From Serpentinicella sp031432315 (lineage in GTDB: Bacteria > Bacillota > Clostridia > Peptostreptococcales > Natronincolaceae): 64,000 nt of DNA. Each line of letters opens with the position of its first letter. The first letter of the stretch is position 1. The stretch lies in contig NZ_JAVKGO010000007.1 in assembly GCF_031432315.1 (NCBI RefSeq), positions 85,350 to 149,349 of the forward strand, written 5' to 3'. This document shows positions 26,077 to 34,066 of the stretch, piece by piece. The notes under the pieces were generated by a model, which was not told the DNA's origin, ran no database searches, and saw only the letters and a program-made list of their open reading frames with translations. The translations under genes were made by a program, and so were the position numbers.

Positions 26077-27909
26077 ATGAATTTATCTGAAATAGTTATA
26101 CGGTTCGGGCTACCCGCATTAATCATAGGATTTATCGTACTAGAAGTATTTATTTTACCTTTATTTGGCGAAAAAAGTGTGACAATTAGAAAAGCAGTTG
26201 TAAAAGGTTTTATATTTTTAATGACCTTATTTATTGCCCTTACTTTTAGAGAAGTCAGATCTGAGCCAATTGTATACGAAATAGGAAAAGTATTTGAAAC
26301 GGGTATGATTTTTAGAATAGATTTATTAAATTATACGCTAATTATTTTAGCGGGAATTCTTTGGTTGACAATTGGGTTATACGATTTTGAAAAAATAAAT
26401 TACTTTTTCTATACATTAACTTACATTGCGACTATTGGGACACTGATGGCTGGAGATTTAATTAGCTTTTTCTTATTCTTCGAAATTATGACTTTTAGTT
26501 CCTATGCACTAATGGTTTCACACCGAGGCCACGAACAAGCAGAAGCCGGTTATGTATACATTTACATGGGGATTATCGGTGGTCTAAGTATACTGAGCGG
26601 AATAATAATGCTTTCCGTTTATACTGGTACTTTCCAATGGACAAACCTTGCTGTACAATTTAGTGAAATGGGAGCAATAAAGTATTTAATAGCATTTTTC
26701 CTAATAGCAGGCTTTGGAATTAAAGCAGGTATGGTACCATTTCATTTTTGGGTACCAAGAATATATCAAGGAGCGCCGGTTTCTATGGCTGCAATTTCTT
26801 CCGGTATGTTAATGAAGGTTGGTGCTTTTGGAATACTTAAAGTGTTTTCAGTGGTTTTTTATGTAGATGTAACGAATATAGATTTTGTTGATATTATGCT
26901 TTGGCAAGTTGGAAGTAATGTAGGTGCAGTTATTATTTGGGTGGGGATTGCCACCATGCTTGTTGGTGTGTTTATGGCACTTTTACAAGGAAATATGAAA
27001 CGAATGCTTGCATATCACAGTGTAAGTCAAATGGGTTATATTATTATGGGGATCGGTGTAGCAGGTTATCTTGGGTATCAAGGTGCTATGGGATTTGTCG
27101 GAAGTGTATTCCATATGGTAAATCATTCTTTCTTTAAAGTCGTTCTGTTTATGGTTGCCGGAGTCGTTTACATGCGAACGAAAGAGTCTAATATGTATAA
27201 TCTAGGTGGACTGTGGCGGAAGATGCCCATAACCGCAATATTATGTTTAATAGCTGTACTTGGTATTACAGGTATGCCAGGGTTTAATGGCTTTGCAAGT
27301 AAATCAGTTCTTCATCATGCGATAATAGAGGCATATGAATACGGACATTCTTCCTTTAAATACGCTGAGCTATTTTTCAAATTAGTAAGTGCTGGGACAG
27401 TGTGTTCCTTTATCAAGTTCTTTAGCTTTATTTTCTTAGGGGATCTTTCTGAAAAACACAAAGATGTAAAGGGAGATTTTCATAGGATGTCTATAGCTAT
27501 GGGGATTTTAGCAACATTTATTGTAATAATCGGTATATTCCCGTCATTCTTTTTAGAAAACTTATTGGCACCAACTGCGATTGCCTTTCAATATGATTTA
27601 AACTTTATTGATAATTATATAATGGGAATGAACTTTTGGAATGCAAAAGATCTTATTGCAATGATTGGTGTGTATGCCTTTGGATTTGGAATGTTTATTA
27701 TTGGATGGAAGTATCATTTGTTCCATGTACATTTACCAAAATGGGCAAGTGCTGAAAGGTACATTTATACGCCAATAACAACATTTTGCGATAAGTTCTC
27801 GGATTACTGTGTAACAAAATATGAAAAAAGAATTATCTTTGGTGATGTATTAATATACGCAATATTGTTAACCATTATTTTAGGACTACTTATTGTATCT
27901 GGATTTTAG
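26077..27909 (+). CDS. Large proton-conducting antiporter-like subunit (copy 2, divergent loop)
   Basis: A 610-aa ND-like membrane protein and clear paralogue of the preceding gene; the block from ITGMPGFNGFASKS through HHAIIEAYEYGH is almost identical. It keeps FFFEIMTFSSYAL, GFGIKAGMVPFHFW and the TM12 lysine, but the loop that reads LPKAHPVAPTPASALLSG in copy 1 is VPRIYQGAPVSMAAISSG here, losing the His and the Pro-rich signature. The ATG at 26077 is six bases behind AAGGAGG; the ATG at 26074 is only three bases away. It is the last gene of the operon. Confidence 0.86.
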   Translation: MNLSEIVIRFGLPALIIGFIVLEVFILPLFGEKSVTIRKAVVKGFIFLMTLFIALTFREVRSEPIVYEIGKVFETGMIFRIDLLNYTLIILAGILWLTIGLYDFEKINYFFYTLTYIATIGTLMAGDLISFFLFFEIMTFSSYALMVSHRGHEQAEAGYVYIYMGIIGGLSILSGIIMLSVYTGTFQWTNLAVQFSEMGAIKYLIAFFLIAGFGIKAGMVPFHFWVPRIYQGAPVSMAAISSGMLMKVGAFGILKVFSVVFYVDVTNIDFVDIMLWQVGSNVGAVIIWVGIATMLVGVFMALLQGNMKRMLAYHSVSQMGYIIMGIGVAGYLGYQGAMGFVGSVFHMVNHSFFKVVLFMVAGVVYMRTKESNMYNLGGLWRKMPITAILCLIAVLGITGMPGFNGFASKSVLHHAIIEAYEYGHSSFKYAELFFKLVSAGTVCSFIKFFSFIFLGDLSEKHKDVKGDFHRMSIAMGILATFIVIIGIFPSFFLENLLAPTAIAFQYDLNFIDNYIMGMNFWNAKDLIAMIGVYAFGFGMFIIGWKYHLFHVHLPKWASAERYIYTPITTFCDKFSDYCVTKYEKRIIFGDVLIYAILLTIILGLLIVSGF

Positions 27910-27948
27910 ATTTAGATTATAAATTATATAAAAAGGGTATAAGATATT

Positions 27949-27980
27949 AGGGCAATTAAATAAATTTATTTAATTGTCCT
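27949..27980. terminator. Hairpin after the Mrp-like operon (weak terminator)
   Basis: A 16-bp stem with one G-T pair (27949-27964 with 27965-27980, folding through an AAATTT turn) lies between the last antiporter gene and nfo. A real T-run is missing (ATTGTAGTT), so termination may be partial, with some read-through to nfo. Confidence 0.5.
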
Positions 27981-28016
27981 ATTGTAGTTAAAAAACAGTT
28001 AGAGAGGAACTTGCAT

Positions 28017-28877
28017 ATGAAATTAGGATCACATGTTTCAATGTCCGGTAAAGGGCTTTTATCAGCAGCACAAGAAGCTTATGCTTATGATGCAAATACA
28101 TTTATGATCTATACTGGGGCACCACAAAACACCCGAAGAAAAAAAATAGAAGATTTATTTATTCAAGAAGGTAAAGATTTTATGAAAGAGAAGGGAATAG
28201 CAGACATTATTGTTCATGCACCTTATATTATTAATTTAGCTTCAGCTAAACCTGCTACCTTAAAACTTGCCGTTGATTTTCTTCAAACTGAAATTGAGCG
28301 GACAGAAGCTATTGGCTCTAACCATATAATTCTTCACCCTGGTTCCCATGTAGGGTCAGGAGAAGAAGAAGGAATTAGAAAAATTATTAAGGGTTTAAAT
28401 GAGATCATTTATAAAGACCAAAAAGTAAAAATAACTTTAGAGCTTATGGCTGGAAAGGGGACTGAAATAAACTATGATTTTAATCATACAGCAAAAATAA
28501 TAGATGGGATAAAGCACAATGATAAAATTTCTGTTTGCTTTGATACATGTCACGTACATGATGCAGGCTATGACATTGTAAATGATTTTGATGGTGTTTT
28601 GGAAACCTTTGATAAAACTGTCGGACTGGATTGGATAGAGGTGTACCATATTAATGGGTCATTAAATCCAAGAGGAGCAAAAAAGGACCGACATGCAAAC
28701 ATTGGTGCTGACGAGAATAATCCAAAAGGAAAAGACCAAATCGGGTTTGATGCGCTGCATAATATCGTTCATCACGAAGCAGTTAAAGGAAAACCATGCA
28801 TATTAGAAACACCTTGGCTAGATAAAAAGACAAACTTATATAAAGAAGAAATAGCCATGCTACGAAAAAAGAAGTGA
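28017..28877 (+). CDS. nfo: Endonuclease IV (AP endonuclease)
   Basis: A 286-aa TIM-barrel enzyme that nicks DNA 5' to abasic sites in base-excision repair. It shows all trinuclear zinc-site signatures: GSHVSMSGKG, HAPYIINLAS, ILHPGSHVG, LELMAGKGTEI, CFDTCHVHDAGYD, HINGS...KDRHANIG and LETPW. I chose the ATG at 28017, nine bases behind GAGAGG; the TTG at 28011 is only three bases from it. The length is standard for Nfo (about 280 aa). Confidence 0.96.
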   Translation: MKLGSHVSMSGKGLLSAAQEAYAYDANTFMIYTGAPQNTRRKKIEDLFIQEGKDFMKEKGIADIIVHAPYIINLASAKPATLKLAVDFLQTEIERTEAIGSNHIILHPGSHVGSGEEEGIRKIIKGLNEIIYKDQKVKITLELMAGKGTEINYDFNHTAKIIDGIKHNDKISVCFDTCHVHDAGYDIVNDFDGVLETFDKTVGLDWIEVYHINGSLNPRGAKKDRHANIGADENNPKGKDQIGFDALHNIVHHEAVKGKPCILETPWLDKKTNLYKEEIAMLRKKK

Positions 28878-28899
28878 TTCTAAAATCACTTCTTTTTTT
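28865..28899 (+). terminator. Intrinsic terminator of nfo
   Basis: About 15 bp of stem (GAAGTGATT with AATCACTTC at the core, plus flanking A/T pairs), a CTAA loop and seven Ts. The nfo stop is inside the left arm. The reverse strand also ends in a T-run, so it may serve the convergent lipoprotein gene as well. Confidence 0.88.
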
Positions 28900-28954
28900 G
28901 GACGTAAATGCAATACTGGAATGTACATTTAATATTAAATTATTGGTCCTTAGA

Positions 28955-29899
28955 CTATTGTGCGATTTGGGACTCAAAGGTCTCTTGAACAAGTTTAATG
29001 TTTTTAACAACTACTGCAGCTTTTACTTGAACTAACTCAAATTCTTCTTTATCTAATTCCTGTTCTAAATCTTTGATAGATAATTCAAGCATGTTTAATA
29101 CCGCTTCATCTTGTTGTACTAGTTCACTTCTAAAATTATTTACCAGCTCTTTTTGAGTTTCCAAAAGATTTCTTGCCTCATTGTACGCATCTAGATAGGA
29201 TAACAAAAGTATCTTTCTATTTAGGGATGCCATTTTATAAACATCACTGGGAACTTTATCATCGAAGAAATCCATAAAACCAGCTAACTCATAGGTTAAA
29301 TCATTAATAACTTCTAGGCTTTCAAATTGGGCACGATTTTGAATATACAAGGTTGCGTCATCTAATAGGGATTCAAAATCTGTAATCGCAGTGTCTGCAA
29401 GGTTTATTTCTTGTAATTCATTCTCTAAAATATTCCACTTTTTATGTAGCTCATTAAACTTCTTAGTTATTTCATACCATATATCATCTATACTTCCAGG
29501 TAATACTTCTATATCTGAAGCATGACCCTCTATTTCTTCCTCGAATAAAGAATGGATCAAAATGCTATTTTGTAATATGTGCTTTCTATGATTAACATCA
29601 TCTTCTGCGGATTCTTCTTTTTCATCACTACCTAGGTCTGTATCTGATTCTTCGGATATTTCTGCTTTTCTTTCTTCTTTTTCCGCGATTGCTACTTCTA
29701 AACCAGGAACAGCATCAAGGTCAAAACAGAGTTGTTTTAAAATTTCATCCATTTCTTCTAAAACCTTTGGTGTCTCGGGAGGATTATTGTTATTATCATT
29801 TTCAGGATTATTTTCAGAATTACCATTGCAACCAATTAGAGATAGAATCAACATAGATATAATAACTATAAGTATTTTATTTATATAATTTTTTTTCAT
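28955..29899 (-). CDS. Predicted lipoprotein with acidic spacer and coiled-coil helices, unknown function
   Basis: A 314-aa secreted lipoprotein. The N-terminus is a type II signal peptide: KK, a hydrophobic stretch, then the lipobox LIGC with the cysteine at about residue 24. It is followed by an Asn/Glu/Pro-rich linker (ENNPENDNNNNPPETP). Residues about 75-110 are strongly acidic, and the rest is predicted alpha-helical with heptad-like leucines. AGGTGAT seven bases before the ATG at 29899 fixes the start; a GTG at 29911 overlaps that site. I recognise no domain. It appears monocistronic and is convergent with nfo. A surface-anchored helical-bundle protein is the most that can be said. Confidence 0.8.
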   Translation of the reverse strand: MKKNYINKILIVIISMLILSLIGCNGNSENNPENDNNNNPPETPKVLEEMDEILKQLCFDLDAVPGLEVAIAEKEERKAEISEESDTDLGSDEKEESAEDDVNHRKHILQNSILIHSLFEEEIEGHASDIEVLPGSIDDIWYEITKKFNELHKKWNILENELQEINLADTAITDFESLLDDATLYIQNRAQFESLEVINDLTYELAGFMDFFDDKVPSDVYKMASLNRKILLLSYLDAYNEARNLLETQKELVNNFRSELVQQDEAVLNMLELSIKDLEQELDKEEFELVQVKAAVVVKNIKLVQETFESQIAQ

Positions 29900-30105
29900 C
29901 AAAATAATCACCTCAAACTTATATTCTCCAAATTAGTAAAAAAAGATTACAAAAGATATAAATAATTTAGGAATTTAATAGAGCAGAATAAATTAATGAT
30001 CTTATTTATTACTTTAATAAATTTGTGACTTTTGTATTAGAAGGATAACATCAGAAAATATCGAATTATATAATAATTAGATTTATTATGGGAGAGGGTA
30101 ATAAA

Positions 30106-30708
30106 ATGATATTCAAAAAAAATGTAGATATTGATATAGCAGCGATGAAAAAAAATAAGGTACCAATACTTATACAAGATAAAAGATGGAAGTACATTTA
30201 CGCCAATTGTAAAAATCGTGCAATGGATGGACTATATGAAGAACTTAATCGTCTAGTTAAGGATAAAAAGCATTATCAAAAAAAACTGAAAGATAATCGA
30301 AGCAAAAAGAGAAACTTGATGAATAAGGTCATTAATTTATCTGATTTAGTGAATACCAAAGGGGAGGAAAAGTACATAACAGAGATTGAAAAATGTAAAA
30401 ATGAGATTACACTGTTAAACGATGAAACAGCGTTGATATCAGAAAATTTACTCGACTATGATGAGAAGATAGAAAAGGTGAATTTAGAGCTATTAAAAGA
30501 AACAATTAAAATTTCTTACAGTAATTTATCTACAAACCAAAGTCGGTTGTCTCAAGTAAATGGTGAAATAGAAAAATTAAGAAATAAAGTCAACTTACTA
30601 AGAGAAGAAAAAGAAGAAATTGAAAATAAAGTTGATGCGTTATATGGTTTTTTACACACACTTATGGGACCGGAAGAAATGGAGAAACTTGATAATAGCT
30701 TGTTGTAA
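30106..30708 (+). CDS. Coiled-coil protein of unknown function
   Basis: A 200-aa, highly charged cytosolic protein, mostly predicted coiled coil from residue 40 to 190, with many Lys/Glu heptads (EIEKCKNEITLLNDE, EIEKLRNKVNLLREE). The first 40 residues look globular (VPILIQDKRWKYIYANCKN). No signal peptide or membrane segment. The start at 30106 follows GAGAGGG by seven bases; the ATG at 30088 has no such site. It stands 28 bases ahead of acpS and may head that operon. Family unknown to me. Confidence 0.75.
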   Translation: MIFKKNVDIDIAAMKKNKVPILIQDKRWKYIYANCKNRAMDGLYEELNRLVKDKKHYQKKLKDNRSKKRNLMNKVINLSDLVNTKGEEKYITEIEKCKNEITLLNDETALISENLLDYDEKIEKVNLELLKETIKISYSNLSTNQSRLSQVNGEIEKLRNKVNLLREEKEEIENKVDALYGFLHTLMGPEEMEKLDNSLL

Positions 30709-30736
30709 TATTATAAGAAGAAAAGTAGGGAAGTTT

Positions 30737-31111
30737 ATGATTAGAGATATAGGAATTGATATTATAGAGATATCACGAATTAAAAAAGCAATAGAAAAGA
30801 ACTCAAGGTTTATTAAAAGAGTCTTTACCTCTGCAGAAATTGAGTATTTTGTATCTAAAAACAATGCACCAAATACGATTGCTGGTTATTTTGCTGCTAA
30901 GGAAGCTGTTGCTAAAGCATTAGGTCAGGGATTTAGTAATATTAAATGGAAGGACATTGAAATATTGAAAGACCAAAGAGGTAAACCCCTTATAAAATTG
31001 TATAATAATGCACAAAAAATTGCATATAGTAAAAATATAAGTCATATATTAGTTAGTATTTCTCATAGTAAAGATAATGCGATCGCTCAAGCAGTTGCAG
31101 TTTTTGAGTAG
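30737..31111 (+). CDS. acpS: Holo-[acyl-carrier-protein] synthase
   Basis: A 124-aa phosphopantetheinyl transferase that moves 4'-phosphopantetheine from CoA to the ACP serine. It shows the family motifs GIDIIEISRI (Mg-binding Asp), FAAKEAVAKALGQGF and ILVSISHSKDNAIAQAVA. The ATG at 30737 follows AGGGAAG and gives the normal size; the frame is open further upstream but without a better start. It begins the acpS-gerS/ydcC-alr-ndoAI-ndoA run, the same order as in Bacillus subtilis. Confidence 0.95.
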   Translation: MIRDIGIDIIEISRIKKAIEKNSRFIKRVFTSAEIEYFVSKNNAPNTIAGYFAAKEAVAKALGQGFSNIKWKDIEILKDQRGKPLIKLYNNAQKIAYSKNISHILVSISHSKDNAIAQAVAVFE

Positions 31112-31131
31112 AGCATTGTTAGGAGGGAACA

Positions 31132-31764
31132 ATGAAAATCTGTAAAGGATTATTAAGCTTATTGGCATGTCTAATATTTTTAGTCGCCTGCGGTCCTCCT
31201 ACAGACGAAGAAGTTTTTTATGAAGTACAAAAAAAGCTGGGGGAGCTTCAAACCTATGAATGTACAGCATCCATTAGTGTTAAAAATGAAAACCAAACAC
31301 AAGAATATATATACAAACAGTATTTCAGCAAGCCAAATAAATATCGTTTAGAAGTAGTTAGTCCTGAGGCTGCAGCAGGAAATCTTATGATTTCCAATGG
31401 AAAGTCTGCTTGGATTCACTCGCCAACAATGAACTACACTTACAAAATAGACTCAATGGAAAAACAACAAAAAGAAGTTCTATTTATAGGATATTTTCTA
31501 AATACCTATATGTCTTCAAAAGAAGTTGATATACAGAAAGAAACTATGGACGGTGTGTCCTATGTAGTAATTACATCGGATATACCTGGTGGAAATTATT
31601 ATTTTTCTAAACAAGAATTATGGGTAGATTTTGAGCGTTATCTGCCAGCGAAGTTAAATATATTTAATCAGGAAGACAACTTGCTTTATACCGTTAAATA
31701 TGAGGAATTTAAATATAATACTGTTTTAGAAGATAAACTTTTTTATTTAGACACGACAGAATAG
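31132..31764 (+). CDS. gerS: LolA-like lipoprotein, GerS/YdcC family
   Basis: A 210-aa secreted lipoprotein: basic start, hydrophobic segment and lipobox FLVACGPP (Cys about residue 21). The mature part has the LolA-like beta-sheet pattern (CTASISVKNENQTQEYIYKQYF, given in two blocks on the protein; SKPNKYRLEVVSPE; SNGKSAWIHSPTMNYTY). In Clostridioides difficile, GerS is such a lipoprotein, lies next to an alanine racemase gene and is needed for cortex breakdown in germination with CwlD; B. subtilis YdcC has the same position. The match here rests on architecture and gene order. AGGAGGGAACA precedes the ATG. Confidence 0.78.
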   Translation: MKICKGLLSLLACLIFLVACGPPTDEEVFYEVQKKLGELQTYECTASISVKNENQTQEYIYKQYFSKPNKYRLEVVSPEAAAGNLMISNGKSAWIHSPTMNYTYKIDSMEKQQKEVLFIGYFLNTYMSSKEVDIQKETMDGVSYVVITSDIPGGNYYFSKQELWVDFERYLPAKLNIFNQEDNLLYTVKYEEFKYNTVLEDKLFYLDTTE

Positions 31765-31773
31765 GGGGACTAT

Positions 31774-32952
31774 ATGTATACGAAAGATATTTTGAGAGGC
31801 ACTTGGATGGAGATTCATTTAGATTGTTTGAAACACAATTTTAAGGAGTTAAAGAAGAAAATAACAAGTAAAAAGACAAAATTTTGTGCTGTCATAAAGG
31901 CAGATGCATATGGACACGGTGCTATTCAAATAACACAGACTTTGATGAAAGAAGGGGTCAAGTACTTTGCCGTTGCAACATTATCTGAAGCAATTGAACT
32001 AAGAGAAGCTGGCTTAGTAGATATACAAATTTTGATTTTAGGTCATACGCCGAAAGAAAAAAGTCATTTATTAGTACAGCACAATATAATACCAACGATA
32101 TATAGCTATGACCAAGCCGAAAATTTTTCAAAAACAGCGCAAGAATTAAATAAACAAATGACAGTGCATATAAAAATTGATACTGGAATGTCCCGATTGG
32201 GTTTTAAGACAACAGAAGAGGATAGAAAAATAATAAAACGTATTTTTAAATTATCAAACATTAATATAGAAGGTATATATACACATTTTGCTTTAGCGGA
32301 TGAACAAGATAAAAGTTTTACACTTAAGCAGTTTAAAGATTATCAAAGTTTTTGCAATACCTTAGAAAAAGAAGGATACAATATACCTATAAAACATACA
32401 AGTAACAGTGCAGCACTTATAGATTTACCCCAAACGCAATTGGATATGGTGCGCCTAGGAATTGGCTTATATGGATTTAACCCAAATGAAGTAATAACAG
32501 ATACAATTGATTTAAAGCCTATAATGTCCCTTAAATCCTCAATAACTCATATTAAAGAAGTTGAAAAAGGTACGGGCGTAAGTTATGGACATAAATATGT
32601 AACAGAAAAAAACAGCACGAAGATCGGCACGCTACCAATAGGATATGCTGATGGGCTATCACGCTTATTAACGAATAAATTAAGCGTAACATTCAAAGAT
32701 CAAGTAGTACCAGTTGTTGGTGCTATTTGTATGGATCAGTGCATGGTTGATATAACGAATACAAATATAAATTTAAACGATGAAATAACAATATATAGTA
32801 GTCGTGTAACTGACATAAACAGTGTAGAAAATATTGCTGAAAAATTAGGGACGATAAGTTATGAAGTTTTATGCATGTTAAGTAAACGGATTCCGAGAGT
32901 TTACTTGGAAGATAATAACGTTGTACATATTAGGGATGATTTGCTAAAATAA
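31774..32952 (+). CDS. alr: Alanine racemase
   Basis: A 392-aa PLP enzyme interconverting L- and D-alanine for peptidoglycan, and possibly spore physiology given its neighbour. The PLP lysine is in FCAVIKADAYGHGA (about residue 40), the catalytic tyrosine in GVSYGHKYVT, and further family segments are KIDTGMSRLGF, THFALADEQD, LPIGYADGLSR and GAICMDQCMVDIT. AGGGGGAC precedes the ATG, nine bases after gerS. A weak hairpin follows around 32952-32976. A second racemase elsewhere in the genome cannot be excluded. Confidence 0.96.
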   Translation: MYTKDILRGTWMEIHLDCLKHNFKELKKKITSKKTKFCAVIKADAYGHGAIQITQTLMKEGVKYFAVATLSEAIELREAGLVDIQILILGHTPKEKSHLLVQHNIIPTIYSYDQAENFSKTAQELNKQMTVHIKIDTGMSRLGFKTTEEDRKIIKRIFKLSNINIEGIYTHFALADEQDKSFTLKQFKDYQSFCNTLEKEGYNIPIKHTSNSAALIDLPQTQLDMVRLGIGLYGFNPNEVITDTIDLKPIMSLKSSITHIKEVEKGTGVSYGHKYVTEKNSTKIGTLPIGYADGLSRLLTNKLSVTFKDQVVPVVGAICMDQCMVDITNTNINLNDEITIYSSRVTDINSVENIAEKLGTISYEVLCMLSKRIPRVYLEDNNVVHIRDDLLK

Positions 32953-33155
32953 AAAAGAGTGAACTTCTCATTTTTTGTATAATTTAGCTACTATATTGAC
33001 AAAATTATAGTAATAGAGTAAATAAAATTTAAAATAAAAAATACATTAAATATATCTTTCCCTTTTCAATTTACTAATGCTTTAATGAACATAAACAATG
33101 ATATAAAAAGATGAGGGAAAAAGAAATTTTGATGAAATAATCCCGGAGGTGTAAT

Positions 33156-33431
33156 ATGGCTGACTCTAAACGCATAATTATAAGTTTACCAGATACTTTA
33201 CTAAAAGAGGTAGACTTTATCGTATCAATGGAAAAGACAAACAGGAGTGAGTTTATCAGAGAAGCTATGAAATTATATATTAGGGAGAAGAATAAAATGA
33301 AGTTAAGAGAAAAGATGAAAAAAGGGTATCAAGAAATGGCCGCTATCAATTTATCTCTAGCTGAAACAGGACTAAGTTTAGATGTTACTTCTCTAGAAAG
33401 TTATGAAGCTGAAATAGCGGAGTGTGAATAA
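33156..33431 (+). CDS. ndoAI: Antitoxin EndoAI (MazE-like, ribbon-helix-helix)
   Basis: A 91-aa antitoxin with an N-terminal ribbon-helix-helix DNA-binding domain (KRIIISLPDTLLKEVDFIV, RSEFIREAMKLYI) and a C-terminal tail that would wrap the toxin. It normally inhibits EndoA and represses its own promoter. GGAGGTGTAAT precedes the ATG. The toxin follows after one base. The 203 bases upstream hold no gene; a separate promoter is expected there because the alr gene is distant. Confidence 0.9.
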   Translation: MADSKRIIISLPDTLLKEVDFIVSMEKTNRSEFIREAMKLYIREKNKMKLREKMKKGYQEMAAINLSLAETGLSLDVTSLESYEAEIAECE

Positions 33432-33432
33432 G

Positions 33433-33783
33433 GTGATTATTAAAAGAGGAGATATCTTTTATGCAGATTTAAGTCCTGTAATTGGTTCTGAACAAGGCGG
33501 TGTTAGACCAGTTTTAATCGTACAAAACGATGTAGGCAATCGCTATAGTCCTACTGTAATTATTACGGCGATCACTTCTCAGATTAACAAAGCTAAGCTA
33601 CCAACACATGTAGAGATACTTGCATCAGAATACGGTTTAGTAAAGGATTCTGTTATATTACTAGAACAAATTCGAACAATTGATAAGAAACGACTGGACG
33701 AGAAAATAGGACACTTAGATGATGAAACAATGAAAAAAGTAAATGAGGCATTATTAATCAGCTTTGGGTTAATAGACCTGTAA
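33433..33783 (+). CDS. ndoA: Endoribonuclease toxin EndoA (MazF family)
   Basis: A 116-aa MazF/PemK-fold sequence-specific mRNA interferase (UACAU cleavage in the Bacillus enzyme). It shows RGDIFYADLSPVIGSEQGG, RPVLIVQNDVGN, ITSQINKAKLPTHVEI and the C-terminal SVILLEQIRTIDKKRL. The GTG at 33433 gives exactly the B. subtilis length, and GGAG lies ten bases upstream; a GTG at 33424 would overlap the antitoxin gene. This is the chromosomal core MazEF pair conserved beside alr in Firmicutes, rather than a mobile one. Confidence 0.93.
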   Translation: MIIKRGDIFYADLSPVIGSEQGGVRPVLIVQNDVGNRYSPTVIITAITSQINKAKLPTHVEILASEYGLVKDSVILLEQIRTIDKKRLDEKIGHLDDETMKKVNEALLISFGLIDL

Positions 33784-33825
33784 AATAGGCTTAGGAGTGA
33801 AACTTAGGTCTATTTTTAGTTTTTT
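33782..33825 (+). terminator. Intrinsic terminator after ndoA
   Basis: A 14-bp stem with three G-T pairs (33782-33795 with 33803-33816), a seven-base loop and a T-rich tail (TTTTTAGTTTTTT). It begins within the ndoA stop codon region. Confidence 0.8.
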
Positions 33826-34066
33826 GTATTTTATGATTGATTTGAATCGACTGCATGACAATGTATAGATAGATTATAAGTTAATAAAAGATTGTTAAAT
33901 ATTTTATGGGGTTTAAAAAGTAAGTTATATTCAGAATATACATATTGTTATGGATTTTAACAAAGTCTAAAGATAAGGCTTTAGAAGTAATAAATAGTAT
34001 GATAATATATATAATGGAATATTGACAATATACGACAATTAAAATTGACCTGAGAGGATGCATTAT

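Noticed and set aside
26937..27137. A short plus-strand frame inside the third antiporter subunit gene.
   Set aside because: It is an alternative frame of a well-supported membrane protein, rich in Cys/Arg/Ser with no start signal.
20045..27909. Membrane-bound hydrogenase or complex I operon.
   Set aside because: NuoB/C/D/H/I or hydrogenase subunits are absent; only the antiporter module is present.
33156..33783. A mobile toxin-antitoxin module or defence island.
   Set aside because: The EndoAI/EndoA pair sits in the conserved chromosomal acpS-ydcC-alr context with no mobile genes nearby.
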